The notes beneath the pieces were generated by a model. The model saw only the letters and a program-made list of their open reading frames with translations, had not been told where the DNA came from and made no database searches. A DNA stretch of 64,000 nt from Hyalella azteca (lineage: Eukaryota > Arthropoda > Malacostraca > Amphipoda > Hyalellidae). The stretch spans positions 140,966 to 204,965 of the forward strand of contig NW_025939280.1 of NCBI RefSeq assembly GCF_000764305.2, given 5' to 3'. A program made the translations under genes and the position numbers. Below, piece after piece: positions 44,053-55,700 of the stretch; within the stretch, counting starts at the first letter, position 1, and each line of letters starts with the position of its first letter.

Positions 44053-44552
44053 TCACAATAACGGGTCGTCACAATAACTAGTCGTCACAATAATTAGTCG
44101 TCACAATAACTAGTCGTCACTATAACTAGTCGTCACAATAACTAATCGTCACAATAATTAGTCGTCACAATAACTAGTCGTCACAATAATTAGTCGTCAC
44201 AATAACTAGTCGTCACAATAACTAGTCGTCACAATAACTAGTCGCCACAATAATTAGTCGTCACAATAACTAGTCGCCACAATAATTAGTCGTCACAATA
44301 ACTAGTCGTCACAATAACTAGTTGTCACAATAACTAGTCGCCACAATAACCAGTCGTCACAATAACAAGTCATCACAATAACTAGTCATCACAACAACTA
44401 GTCATCACAATAACTAGTCGTCACAATAACTAGTTGTCACAATAACTAGTTGTCACAATAACTAGTTGTCACAATAACTAGTCGTCACGATAACTAGTCA
44501 TCACAATAACTAGTCATCACAATAACTAGTCGTAACAATGACTAGTCATCAT
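44053..44552. repeat. 16-bp tandem array, about 31 copies, ACTAGT in most units
   Basis: Units read ACAATAACTAGTCGTC. The palindrome ACTAGT persists while the GTCGTC part varies (GTCGCC, GTTGTC, GTCATC), with variants clustered in blocks. Confidence 0.95.
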
Positions 44553-45132
44553 TAACATACCGAGCGGAATCTTACATGTTCAGACAGACGTGGCCTTGTT
44601 TAAGATGCGCTAGTTCAATTTAATCAATCTAATTTTGAGCTTTATTCTACATTTTTAATTCAACTTTTAATTCAACACAAAACGCAAACATTCTGTTTAA
44701 TCACCGAGATAAAAAGCACGAGCTTCAATGCACGATAAAAAAATTGAAATAAATAAAACGAAAAAGGGATTCAGTGAAATATAGCGGATGCTTTGAAAAC
44801 CTCAAATGGATAGCGGGTAAAAAATAAATTCAAAACACTTGCTTCAAAGAGAAAAGTTTTAAAAGAAATCGAAGCCTCATTAACCCAGACAACATAGTGA
44901 ATTACACGTGACAGATGTAGAAAATATCTCCAAAAAATGTAACACAAATGCAACAAGCAATTTTCGGTTTTTGTCACAAGTGTTGTTTTGCGACGAACGA
45001 CCAAATGTTCCAGTTATATCACTTGTTGAGGGAATTGATCAAATTCTGTCCGTTTTAAAGCCTCATTTTAGAGTTTGTGGAGACAATATTGCATCCAAAT
45101 TATCAGGATTGCTGGAACGGACAGACAGAAAT
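44553..45132. other. Unique stretch without recognised feature
   Basis: The plus-strand frame 44908-45174 (88 codons) is not repetitive over most of its length but has no domain, signal or splice context I can name, and it ends in the next array. Confidence 0.35.
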
Positions 45133-45292
45133 GTCCCTGAGATATTGCTCCGTCCCTGCCTGCTCTGTCCCTGAGATATTGCAGCGTCCCTGCCTGCTCT
45201 GTCCCTGAGATATTGCAGCGTCCCTGCCTGCTCTGTCCCTGAGATATTGCAGCGTCCCTGCCTGCTCCGTCCCTGAGATATTGCAGCGTCCC
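45133..45292. repeat. 34-bp tandem array, about 4.7 copies
   Basis: Units contain TCCCTGAGATATTGCAGCGT and CCCTGCCTGCTCTG. GC-rich for the region. Confidence 0.95.
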
Positions 45293-45519
45293 TGGTCTCA
45301 TAAAGCCTGCAGGTTCAGTTTGAGGTTCATTACAGATGCTCTGTCGTGGTTTTAGTTCCAGGTTCAATGACGGGTAAGCCTGACTCTGCCTATCCATTAC
45401 AGTGCATTGGATGTATTTATTTTGTATGCTTGCTCAATGTTATATTGATTCTTCAACTCTTGTTTGAATTAGTTTTTAATATTTTCTTTTCTGATTCTGA
45501 TTTAAATCAAAGACACATC

Positions 45520-45800
45520 ACATTAAAATGTTTTCAAGAAACATCAATAGGTCAAGCAACATCAAAATGTGCCAGAGAAATATCGATATGCCTGAAGCAT
45601 CAAAATGTTTCGAAAAAGACATCAATACGCATAACATTAAAATGTCTCCAAAAAAAATCAATGTGTAAAGAACATCAAAATGTCCCCAAGGAAACATCAA
45701 TATGCCATATGAATCAAACACACAAAAAATCAAACATAAAAAATGTCTCCAAGAAACTTCAATATTCCAGAAATGTCAAAATGTCTTGAAGCGACGTCAA
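45520..45800. repeat. Degenerate array of about 30-34 bp units
   Basis: ACATCAAAATGTCTCCAAGA and ACATCAATATGCC-like words repeat eight or nine times with much divergence. The 147-codon plus-strand frame covering it owes most of its length to the array. Confidence 0.7.
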
Positions 45801-46264
45801 GCAATATCGTAATTTCTTTGCTTAAAAATTATAATTTTCCAGACCAGTGATGCCGCTCGCTTTAATCCTGATCTAAAATCGACCGACGTCGTATGAGCGG
45901 GACAGTTTCCTGGCAAAGCTTTTGTTATTATTAGTCAATCTCCATTTTTTGGTGATCCAGCGGAACATTTTGATCGTTTTTGTCAGCTTTAAGCTGAGTC
46001 AGCGTTCAGTTGAGTCAGCCCAGCCCTACTTTCAACACCGGCTGCCTCTGCCGCTAATAGATTTCACAATCGAAACGCTGATGCCACACAAAATGTTAGT
46101 CAATAATTAGAAAAAAGTCCTTTATTCGAGTTCAATTAAATTGATATTCTGATAAGCTAACAGTCCATCATAATTATAGTTCATTGAGCGCAGAGCGTGA
46201 GCCATCAAGCCATTCTACAGAGATTTTAAATTGAAATTTTACCACATGAATTCTAAATCAAGAT
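45801..46264. other. Unique stretch without recognised feature
   Basis: More balanced composition at 45850-46090 but no recognisable protein. Confidence 0.35.
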
Positions 46265-46622
46265 TACGTTGATTTGGAATAGAGGTTAGATTGTGAACCA
46301 GATTATGGCTATGAACTATATGATGAGTAGATTACGATTGTAAATTATACGATGACTAGGTCTTGATTGTGAACCATATGAAGACTAGATTATGATTGTG
46401 AGCCATATATTAGACTATTATTATGAATAATATCATGAACCATATGAAGATGAAATTATGTTATGATAAGTTATGATTGGTAATCATATGAAGATATCGT
46501 TATGATTATGATCCATATGAAGATTAGACTATTATTACGATCTATACTAAAATTAGATTGATATAATGAAGCACATGAACACTAGAGTATGATTATGAAA
46601 TATATGAATATTAGAAAATGAT
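46265..46622. repeat. Degenerate array of about 35-40 bp units
   Basis: ATTATGATTGTGAACCATAT and GAAGACTAGATT-like words recur about nine times. Confidence 0.75.
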
Positions 46623-46924
46623 AATGTGGCAACAGAATTTATGGTTAGATTAATTATGCACGACCATCAAAAGTGCACCGATAATCTACCTTGAATCAGA
46701 AATAGGGAAATCACAGCGATCACAGTTTTGTGTCCCGCTTTGTCCAGTAAAACAGCCAAGTTTGCAAGGATGAAAGCAGTTCGCATGGTCGTAAAAATGG
46801 ACGGAATGAGACTCGGAAATGTTCAATTTTGAAGCGCAGGCTTCAATAAAAGAATGTCAAGCAAGCGTGTTGCCGCCACATGCGAACAACGAACCAGGCG
46901 ATGAATGCTTTATTTGGACGCCTG

Positions 46925-47060
46925 CACTCAGAGGAATGAATAAAATTTTGTCCTAATTGCGATGCACCTTTTCCCCATGTGTGGGTCACACTGACCCATT
47001 TTTACCCGTCAAAAGAGCGCATCAGTGATACCACCGCTTTTTGCTCGTGTTGTGTATATA
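46925..47060 (+). mobile_element. Family A element, copy 15, 3' end lost
   Basis: CACTCAGAGGAATGAATAAA, TTGCGATGCACCTTTTCCCC, GTGTGGGTCACACTGACCCA and GAGCGCATCAGTGATACCAC. The right terminus is missing; a family B copy follows within about 45 bp. Confidence 0.8.
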
Positions 47061-47102
47061 TGAAAACTTTGCGAAATTAATAAAATTTCATCCATACAGA
47101 TA

Positions 47103-47318
47103 AAAAAAATATAACTCAGTACTCACTGCAGTGAGTGACAGAGCGCATTTTCTCTTCGACGAAAACGTGGTCACGGACGAACGGACGGACAGACTGACAG
47201 ACAGACGGACAGACGGACAGACGGACGGACAGACAGGCTGACACACAGACGGACCGAAAGACGGACGGACATGACGAGCACAATAGCGCTTTTTTTCCGT
47301 AAATGAGAAAATGCGCTA
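47103..47318 (-). mobile_element. Family B element, copy 4, longest microsatellite core
   Basis: Minus-strand copy. On the plus strand it shows AATATAACTCAGTACTCACT, the palindrome ACTCACTGCAGTGAGT and AGCGCATTTTCTCTTCGACG. A long CGGACAGA-type core (about 47170-47270) follows, then AATGAGAAAATGCGCT. Family A and B copies are neighbours here as at 10023-10304. Confidence 0.75.
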
Positions 47319-47589
47319 AAAATACAACCCCAGAATATTTCTCGCGCTTCAGATCGTAACAGACGCGCTGGGAGACTGGCGTATGTCAGTCAACTTTACG
47401 ACGCTGAATCTGCTGACTCATCACATCGTCGGGCCGCTGAGTTTATCTTCCGTCGTCCATTTTTACGACAACCTGAAGACCAATGCAAACATTTGTCGCC
47501 ATTAACAACTTACATATGATCAGTATCATGGAAGTGGTCTTTCTTCGCATAAAATACGCGTTATGCTCGAGTCATATGTAATCTCAGCT
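47319..47589. other. Unique stretch without recognised feature
   Basis: Balanced base composition at 47340-47460. No recognisable gene. Confidence 0.35.
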
Positions 47590-47930
47590 ATTCCTTTTCC
47601 GGTACATTAATCTCACCCTTCCCTCTCTCTTCGCAATGAATCTCATCCTTCCTTCTCTCTTCGCAATTAATCTCTCCCTTCACTCTCTCTTCACAATTAA
47701 TCTCTCCCTTCACTCTCTCTTCACAATTAATCTCTCCCTTCACTCTCTCTTCACAATTAATCTCACCTCTCACTATCTCTTAACAATAAATCTCACCCTT
47801 CACTCTCTCATACAATTAATCTCACCCGTCACCATCACGTCACCATACATCTCACCCGTTACCATCACGTCACCATACATCTCACCCATCACCATCACGT
47901 CACCATCACGTCACCATACTCATCCCCCTC
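47590..47930. repeat. 30-bp tandem array with a second 30-bp subtype
   Basis: The left units (to about 47820) read TCTCTCCCTTCACTCTCTCT plus TCACAATTAA. The right units read TCTCACCCGTCACCATCACG plus TCACCATACA. The shared length and TCTCACC start suggest the second type evolved from the first. Strongly pyrimidine-rich plus strand. Long frames here are repeat translation. Confidence 0.9.
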
Positions 47931-47974
47931 ACAGTCTCACAAAATTCGATGTCATTATTATTGTCTTGCGAGGT

Positions 47975-48110
47975 TCGCACCACCGCTTTGTCTGCAGCAC
48001 AATGGGCGCCGCGTCTCCATTTGGCGGCGGCTCTATTACAGTTCAGGAGCGCCGCCCCCTTGCCGGGATAACGGCCGGTCTTCATTACAGACTTGCACAT
48101 CTTGTATAGA
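47975..48110. other. Short CpG- and GC-rich island
   Basis: GGGCGCCGCGTCTCC, GGCGGCGGCTC and GGAGCGCCGCCCCCTTGCCG lie in otherwise AT-rich DNA. Open on both strands but no protein family recognised. Could be an exon fragment or a promoter-type island; undecided. Confidence 0.35.
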
Positions 48111-48130
48111 GTCTGTTTTTTCTTTTGTTA

Positions 48131-48375
48131 GGTCATCAATACACAGCCTTGCACCGCCTGTATGTTCATCAATACTCAGCCTTGCACCTCCTGTATGTTC
48201 ATCAATACTCAGCCTTGCACCGCCTGTATGTTCATCAATACTCAGCCTTGCACCGCCTGTATGTTCATCAATACTCAGCCCTGCACCGCCTGTATGTTCA
48301 TCAATACTCAGCCCTGCACCTCCTGTATGTTCATCAATACTCAGCCCTGCACCTCCTGTATGTTCATCAATACTC
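48131..48375. repeat. 33-bp tandem array, about 7 copies
   Basis: Units contain GTTCATCAATACTCAGCCTT and GCACCGCCTGTAT. A multiple of three, so two plus-strand frames stay open (11-residue repeat YVHQYSALHRL). No evidence of translation. Confidence 0.95.
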
Positions 48376-49234
48376 TGGTATCTTTTATTTGATAATCATA
48401 TTTTAGGAAGAATTATTATGTAAAATAATAATTAGAATTTTTTATTGCATTCCATGCCATAGAATTAAAATAGATAAAATAATATCAGCTTCCCAATCAA
48501 TTCAATACCTAGGAATTGTTACCATGCACAATTAATTACATGATATTCTGCCCTCAAATGGCTATTGTTATCACTAGAACAATAATTTCATCGTTATAAA
48601 ATTAACAAAGTCTACTTAATTTACAGGCGTTGGGTGAAAACCTAATAAATAAATTTATCATAGAATGTTTACTGCTGATAATTAGAATTTAATTTCACTC
48701 TTTATTTAATTTTCTTTAAATCCTTGCCGATCGGCGTTTCAAATTTTACGCTGGAAACAATGCATAAATTGCTAGCTTTCATTTGAAAACAAAATTGGAA
48801 CAAATTCTTGACAATCAATTTATATATTTGAGCTATCTATTAAAAACATAAATTTTATTATTCTTTTTCGGTACAAAAGAAAAAGTTGCAAAGGAAATCA
48901 TGAATCGAGGGACAAATACAAGGAAATCGTAAAACAGATGGCTTCCAGTTCAATAAATGAATGTTAAAAAATAAAGAACTTCCAGCTAAATAAGTTAAAC
49001 GAGTTTCTTCAAATTTGATAAAATACACGTTTCCATTTTGAACGGAGTTTAATTAAATATAACGATGAAATTTTAATACTTAATGAAAAGTAATATTGTC
49101 AGTTCCGTATTTTATCTAATGTCAAACATGTTATTTCCCGATATCCTGTTCCCGTACCGCCTCCATGCCGTTATCTCGATCGTATACCGGCCTTCAGAGC
49201 CGCAATACAGAGGGACCCAAGCCTCCATTACCTT
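48376..49234. other. AT-rich sequence without recognised feature
   Basis: Nothing supported. Confidence 0.4.
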
Positions 49235-49330
49235 ACTCATGGCTGACATTGTGGCTTAGTCATGCTGGCATTATGACTTATTTATGGCTGGAATTATCGC
49301 TTTCTCGTGGTTGACATTTTAGCTTAAATT
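49235..49330. repeat. Degenerate 30-bp array, about 3 copies
   Basis: CATGGCTGACATTGTGGCTT, CATGCTGGCATTATGACTTA and ATGGCTGGAATTATCGCTTT are successive units. Confidence 0.7.
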
Positions 49331-49424
49331 ATTTATCAATTAATTTGTTTGGGCACGTGCTTTCTAGGATCGTTTGATTTCTCAGAACGAATTCACAGCC
49401 ACGTGTAAGACGCCGCTGTACACG

Positions 49425-49552
49425 CCCCTTTCTTTGACATCGCGTGGACCGACGCGTGGACTGCGGTGCCCATTTCTTGACATCACATGGACCGCCACGT
49501 GGACTGCGGTGCCCATTTCTTGACATCACATGGACCGCCACGTGGACTGCGG
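49425..49552. repeat. 43-bp tandem array, about 3 copies
   Basis: Units contain TGGACCGCCACGTGGACTGC and GGTGCCCATTTCTTGACATC. The array is cut by adapter sequence at 49553. Confidence 0.9.
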
Positions 49553-49583
49553 CTGTCTCTTATACACATCTAGATGTGTATAA
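49553..49583. other. Nextera (Tn5 mosaic end) adapter junction, artefact
   Basis: CTGTCTCTTATACACATCT (49553-49571) followed by AGATGTGTATAA (49572-49583), the truncated inverted copy. It joins the 43-bp array to an unrelated 28-bp array, and the plus-strand frame across it contains VSYTHLDVY. Confidence 0.97.
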
Positions 49584-49672
49584 CCAAACAGACGTCCCCA
49601 CTCGAACGATGCCAAACAGACGTCCCCACTCGAACGATGCCAAACAGACGTCCCTACTCGAAAAAGCCAACC
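49584..49672. repeat. 28-bp tandem array, about 3 copies
   Basis: Units read CAAACAGACGTCCCCACTCG plus AACGATGC. The same unit forms the larger array at 62362-62604. Confidence 0.9.
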
Positions 49673-50499
49673 TCTCAAAAAAAAAAAAATTCACCGATGC
49701 TAATTTCCTGTTCCCCTCACCTCAGTCGCGTCCCTTTCATGGCTAGTGGCGATGTTTTTCCGGACCGGGAAAAAATTATTTTCGGCATCCCAGTTTAGAC
49801 CCAGTGACTAAAATACTCCGGTAAACGGACGGCTCACGAGTGCGGCTCTTTAGGCTCATTGGTTTCCTTTGTGTTGAACAATGGCGCGCAACAGGCTCGT
49901 TTATCGCGCCTGAAGCTCCTGGCGTGTTTGCATATTTGCAAACTGTGTCAAATTCTAGCAATCTGTTGATGTAAAGTTTCTTGCCAAAACAATGAAGGGA
50001 TTCGCAGCAAGATGGACGCTCCCCCTCTTGTTAGTTAAAAAAATCAAAGCTGGAGAAACCAGCGGCCCCTCTACTCATTAAATTAAACAAGGCATGTTTC
50101 GCTGGACTAAATTCTTTATGCATAAAAATTTTAGTAACATGACTGTTGAAAATTGCTCATACCGTCAGCTTTGTGTTTTCTTCTGCTGATGCAAGAATGC
50201 GCCTTGAAAGCGTTTGCAAATAATTGCAAATTTAGCTCCATTGAACTTTTAGGCGATATTTCTACACTCATCTTTTGTTATTTATCAACATAAAAAATGT
50301 TAGGTGTTCTCCTACAATAATCTTATCATACAAGTTATCTATCATCCTATATACCTAATGTGATTTTGAGTTCATTGTTTTTTATTTGTTTTAAAATGGC
50401 TTCGATGTAAGCCAGTAATTATTTAATAAGTGTAATTCGAATAAGTTAATAACTTAGCGAATTAACTTTGTACACATTTCTGATGTAATTAAGGTCATC
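49673..50499. other. Unique stretch without recognised feature
   Basis: GC-balanced from 49700 to 50000, then AT-rich. No gene recognised. Confidence 0.35.
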
Positions 50500-50728
50500 A
50501 TTTAATCCGTGTCTGCACAAATTTCGCGTCTGGTGAATTTTTACCTCATCCTGGTCGCACAGATGAACATTTGATCCGGGTTCGTATCTTTGATCCACGT
50601 CTCTTCAAAGGGCTCAGGCAATTTTCCTCAACTTTTATCCCCAATTCGTCTAAATATTCGTGGTTCAATTTAGTGATGTTTTGCGCGATCCATTTCAACT
50701 GGAATCTACTTAGGCTCGTTCCTATCAT
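50500..50728 (-). pseudogene. Decayed coding-like segment, family unknown
   Basis: Minus-strand frame from 50728 reads RFQLKWIAQNITKLNHEY then LDELGIKVEE. Coding-like character then jumps to another frame, with LPEPFEETWIKDTNPD then QMFICATRMR ending at a TAA. Both pieces have protein-like composition, and the change of frame near 50620 suggests an old coding sequence broken by an indel. ATGAG followed by GTAAAA near 50550 could be a splice donor. I do not recognise the family. Confidence 0.3.
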
Positions 50729-51136
50729 CTAATTTTAAAGTTTTCCGCTCACTGCCATAAATTTTTAAGACACCCTTGCTCTAACTGACCGTTTGTAGCG
50801 CAGGCGCGGGTGTTAAATTCTTACTGTCTGAATTATAATAAAAATATGTTTAAAATCTTGATTTAATGATGAACTCTACATTGGTTTTGCTATAAGAATG
50901 AACTAACAGAATTTGTGCCCAGAAATGATGTCGGCGAATTTTAAAAATGATATCATACCCAAAATAGTTTTGTTTACCATGCTAATATACAAATCCAGTT
51001 AAACCCAACAAAAACACTGCATTAATAATTATTTCCATACTCATTTCCTAGAATTATTCATTTCAAAGAATCCTATCGCGAATTAATATTTGCTGGCGCA
51101 ATCTTGGTTAAGATTTGGCTTGGCAGGTCACATTAA
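50729..51136. other. AT-rich sequence without recognised feature
   Basis: Nothing supported. Confidence 0.4.
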
Positions 51137-51285
51137 GTAGAACTTGATTGACCGTCAGAACTACATACACATGGTCGTCTATGGCGCTCAAGTTATCACC
51201 ATAAAAATTTATTAGAACTTAAATGACCGCAAGAACTAAGCATTGGCGTTCAAGTTATCTCAATAAAAATTTTGCAGAACCAGAA
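51137..51285. repeat. Two-copy direct repeat of about 70-75 bp
   Basis: AGAACTTGATTGACCGTCAG..GGCGCTCAAGTTATCACCAT is followed by AGAACTTAAATGACCGCAAG..GGCGTTCAAGTTATCTCAAT, each ending in AAAAATTT. Confidence 0.8.
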
Positions 51286-51446
51286 TATCCTAATGCCCCC
51301 TACATTTTAATATCAATACCAATAAACTAAAGCATCCTACATCTCACGATGTCTACCCTTAAAAACATGCGCTTCCCTTAAGCAACGTCAACATTGACAG
51401 CGTCAAACTGCGTGTGACAGGGACATAATCTCATTTTAAATAATGG

Positions 51447-51575
51447 GCCATCCCCTTCCCTTGAAGCGTGCGGTCCATATGGACCATCCCCTTCCCTTGA
51501 AGCGTGCGGTCCATATGGACCATCCCCTTCCCTTGAAGTGTGCGGTTCATATGGACCATCCCCTTCACCTGAAGT
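51447..51575. repeat. 36-bp tandem array with 14-bp palindrome, 3.5 copies
   Basis: Units contain CCATCCCCTTCCCTTGAAGC and GTGCGGTCCATATGGA. Same family as 32822-33001, but with CTTCCCTTG in place of CTTCACTTG. Confidence 0.9.
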
Positions 51576-52499
51576 CTCTTTTAGCTGCAGGGCATGATTC
51601 ATAAAAAGATTTACGATCGTGACAGGCTTCAACATTCCATAAAACCTGCCGGCAATTGGTGCCGGTGTGAGGCTCCAAATATTTTAAGAGTGTCTGGGAC
51701 CTACCAAGGTGATGCCGGGGCTCGTAAACGAACGATTTCGACTTTGAAAATGAAAATCCGATGATATGAAATCTTGGGACATGAAAAGTCACCAAAATTT
51801 GACCAATAAAGCCGGAAAAATGAAAATTTTATTATGGAATGAAACGATATGTACTAGTATATGCGTATTTTCTAGATAAAAATATCATGCTGCGTGCTGG
51901 ACGTCGAAATTTTTAAATAAATAATTCTGTTTTCTATGAGAATATGTACAATAAGTGCAGTATCTGGAATTTATAGATAATTAAGACGCGGTGCTATACA
52001 AATAATCGAGGCACTCAAAATTTGAATTACGCCATTTATCTCAAAACTTCTCGCCTTAATTTTCAAATAAATGATATTCGATGAAATTCTAACCAGCAAT
52101 GCAGGGTTTGACCGCTGTTATCTGCAAAACTAAATGAAGTACCAAACCATTGATTTAACTTTCATTTATTTTTTATTTTTTTTTAATTTATAATTTTAAA
52201 TGTAATTTAGAACTCTGCCATTAGATTCACGATTTTTTCATACCTGCTGTCTGCGAATCATCAGCCAGTCGCGTCATCATGGCGTCACAACAAAGCTGCT
52301 CATAGTTTCCTCTCATTATTTGGGCAAGATTGAAATAAAAAACCCAGCGCCTTCAATACACTCACTTCAACTCCACTTACACTATTGCTAACCTAAAAAT
52401 TAGTAAGGAATCACAAACACTTCAAAGCTATTTTTCCCTCATAATACTTTTAACTCCTGAAATATAATACTTTTAACTCCGAATATCTATACATATTTA
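51576..52499. other. Unique stretch with one small duplication
   Basis: AATACTTTTAACTCC occurs twice at 52440-52480. No gene recognised. Confidence 0.4.
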
Positions 52500-52621
52500 T
52501 TGTCCGATAAGCTACCCGCTATCTTGCCCACTGCATGAGCAAATAGATGGGTCAGGATGACTCACACTAAGGCAAAAAGTGTATCGCTATTTGGACAAAG
52601 TCTCATTCATTTCCCTCACTG
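52500..52621 (-). mobile_element. Family A element, copy 16, right half
   Basis: GATGGGTCAGGATGACTCAC, AAGGCAAAAAGTGTATCGCT, ATTTGGACAAAGTCTCATTC then ATTTCCCTCACTG. The left terminus is absent or unrecognisable. Confidence 0.75.
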
Positions 52622-54000
52622 TAAGTAATAATTTTTTCCTCGTTTTCATAACACTTGCGCGCCGGCGTTGTAGGGCAATTATAACACCCAATTATTTAAC
52701 CCAAAGCCGGCACCTGAACCCCTTGGGGTTACTATGCTTGGTAATCAAAATTTCATACAAGGCTTACAAGTTTGAGGCCAAAGCCAAACTTGCATCATAA
52801 TCGAAGTTCGTCAAAGGTGGCAAGCAGACTGCGGCCGCAATTAAACTTCGACTGATATTTACTTCTTGAAGCTGTACGGTTGTTCAAAGGATTGAAATAA
52901 CCTTACAAACAGGATTTTAAAATTTTTTTCAGGAAATAAATTGAACATAAGTGGAAATTTGAGAATATTCTTCGCGGGAGTCACTCCATTTTTTTCGAAA
53001 AATAAATTTAGTTATAGCGCATAAAAAATACTACCACGTGCCGGATACTTCTATGATAATACAAAATCTGTAGATAAGCTAAGCATTTTTATTACATATT
53101 GCGAGCATGTGTAACTACCCCAAAAATTGCATTGCCTTTTGCTGCAGTGAAATTTCCTCAGGCAGAGCAAAGCGCCAGTGAATTCGTTGTCATTTTGTCG
53201 TCACAAAGCGAATGATATCGCCGTAAGTCAAGAAACGCTGCATAATCTCGACACAAGACCTTCTTGCAGGACTTTTTACACCCTCTATAAAATTTTCATG
53301 ACAGAATCTCTAACTGCTTCTCATAAAATGAATCTCAGTTGAGACGCTCGTTCAGCAGAGCCAGAGACAGGCTTTAGGACAGAGATTCTAAAGATCTGCG
53401 GGCGTTTTTTAGCGTGTTCCGGGTAGCTTCTTGTTTTGCTACTATATTTTCTGTCATGTTTCTATTTTTACGTATTCTTCTTTTACATCGTAAAATTGCT
53501 AAAAAATTATTTTCTCACCCATTACGAGAGATCAGAAATGTTTTTTTTAAATGGTTCATGTGATTTGTTCGACTTTTTGCATGAAAGTTTCAATGAGGAA
53601 AGTCAAAGAAAAATGCGAGCGCCTCAGACTAAATTAGTTTTATTATAACTACGACCATGAAGTATTACATCAAGAGAAATTTAGGTTCAAAGTAGGAATA
53701 ATGTTATTAATTCAAACGAAAAATGGTAATTTTTTCAGATTGTGGGGCTACGAAAAAAATTGCCCGAAATAACAAACTAACAATTTGACGAATCAAATTT
53801 TCTATCGTTTGGTGAATCAATGTCAACGCTTCTGAAAATAGTTATCTGTGTAACATGTGGTAACATGATTTTTGAAGTACAATGAATATATGTGTATGCA
53901 AGAGGTGTATGAATGTAATATGAATATTCATCGACTGTTGAGCAACAGCTTGGTTCATCTTTGCTATAGATTTATATATTTCAATTATTATATTGTATAG
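52622..54000. other. Unique stretch without recognised feature
   Basis: Nothing supported; the 70-codon frame at 53436-53648 has no domain. Confidence 0.4.
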
Positions 54001-54190
54001 CTTGCAATATAGTTCAAGCTCGCAGGTTAATCAGATGTTGTTCAAGAAGTTAACCCGCAAGATAAGCAGAAGTTTAACACGGCAGGTTAATTAACTTGCT
54101 GTTACTTAAGAGCTGAGTGTGATAAAAAAGTTTAGCCTTGCAGGTTAAACCACTGTTAATTGGTAAAACCTGCTAAGTGCCCGTCAATAA
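54001..54190. repeat. Degenerate repeat around GCAGGTTAA words
   Basis: GCAGGTTAATCAGATGTT, GGCAGGTTAATTAACTTG and GCAGGTTAAACCACTG recur at about 55-65 bp. Confidence 0.5.
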
Positions 54191-55159
54191 AGTAGATAAT
54201 ATACGAAGCTATCTATGCTATCAAGCTCATCAAAGGCTTCAGAATATTACTTTATACACTTTATACAAAATATGATATAATAGAAAATTCGAATAATATT
54301 GTATAATGAGTAACAGAAAACATACTCGTCAGCTACATTTTTCCAGAAGAAAACGGTAATTTTGGAACTATTTGTGTGCCAATATTATACGAATTTTTAG
54401 TACCATATAATCAACAACAATTATATAAATTACTGAACTAACAGTATTTATTATAGTTACAAATAATAAGTTGGTAATAATCACGCATATTACTATATCA
54501 CAATAGAAAAATTTCATCCATTTTATTTACATATAATAAATCACATATGATTAAAAATTTCTTAAATAACAGTAGTGAAGCAAAATACATTTTAGTTACA
54601 TATAATCATCAATAGCTCAACAGATTGCAAAATAAAAATTGACAAACGAGATAACATCCTGTCAAATGAAACTCATTAAAATCGAAAAAAATCACATCAA
54701 ATAAAATCGCGTTATTTCTTGCGTATTCCAAATTAGGTACATTTCTCCGAGCGTATTGATTTACTCGTTATTTTAAATAACATTAATTAAGTTGACACGC
54801 AATCTTCACGTAAATAATTCTCCTAAGTAACTAACGTCGGAAAAACTCGTAAGCTTCAATTAACAAATGAGAGAAAATCGACGAAGTTCTAGAATTTATG
54901 TTTGTCGCCGTTCTATTAATGATTCTGATAATTACGGCGCAAACTTTCTTATTAATGGCTTGATAATTAATGAGTTAATGACTTTGATAATTACGCTACG
55001 TACTTTAACGTGATTAGAACGAAGAGAACAAAAGATCGACTCGCGCAACAAGAAAGATGGATCTTTGCTTTAAAATTTTGCTTGACAACTGTTATTTATT
55101 GAGGCTTCCGAGCATTGAACTTTATTGGAAAGTTGTTCATTAAGTAGTTACTAGAGTAT
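54191..55159. other. AT-rich sequence without recognised feature
   Basis: Very AT-rich. ACATATAATAAATC/ACATATAATCATC words recur near 54530 and 54600, too weakly to call. Confidence 0.4.
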
Positions 55160-55700
55160 TAAGCTTTAAGATACATTTTGTATTAAAATATTAAAGCGTT
55201 TGCAAGCGTTTAAATTTGCGATAATTCGTTTATTACGACATTAAATATTTAAACTTTATGAGGAATTTATTTAATATGACATTAAATAAGTAAACTTTAT
55301 GAAGAAGTTGCTTAATAAATAATTAAACTTTGTGAGGATGTTGTTTAATAAGACGTTAAATCATTGAACTTTATGAGGAAGTTGTTTAATTAATATTTAT
55401 AATATTAATAAGACATTAAAGCGTTCGAGAAAGTTCTTTTGAACATTGAAAGTTGAAACATTAATGAATTGAAATTTACGTGCAAATGTTTCATTGCGCA
55501 TCAGAGCATTGAACTCTAAAGTTAGATTATTTATTTTAGGCTCGAAGCTTTAAAATTTATGAGAAAGTTTTAGATGATTGAACTTTTTACGCACGTCATT
55601 CATGACGGCTTCATAGCACTACATTTTATGAAATTATTGATCTTTAAACACCATGAGAAATTCATCAATTATTGAGGTTTATTGTTACTTAAAACATACC
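55160..55700. repeat. Degenerate array of about 45-50 bp units
   Basis: GACATTAAATAAGTAAACTT, TATGAGGAAGTTGTTTAATA and diverged forms recur about ten times; best preserved between 55230 and 55410. Confidence 0.7.

Noticed and set aside
45346..45789. 147-codon frame with a hydrophobic segment
   Set aside because: Over half of it is a degenerate array and the hydrophobic part is explained by T-rich sequence; no splice or promoter context.
49444..49746. 100-codon plus-strand frame with VSYTHLDVY
   Set aside because: Crosses the adapter junction at 49553-49583.
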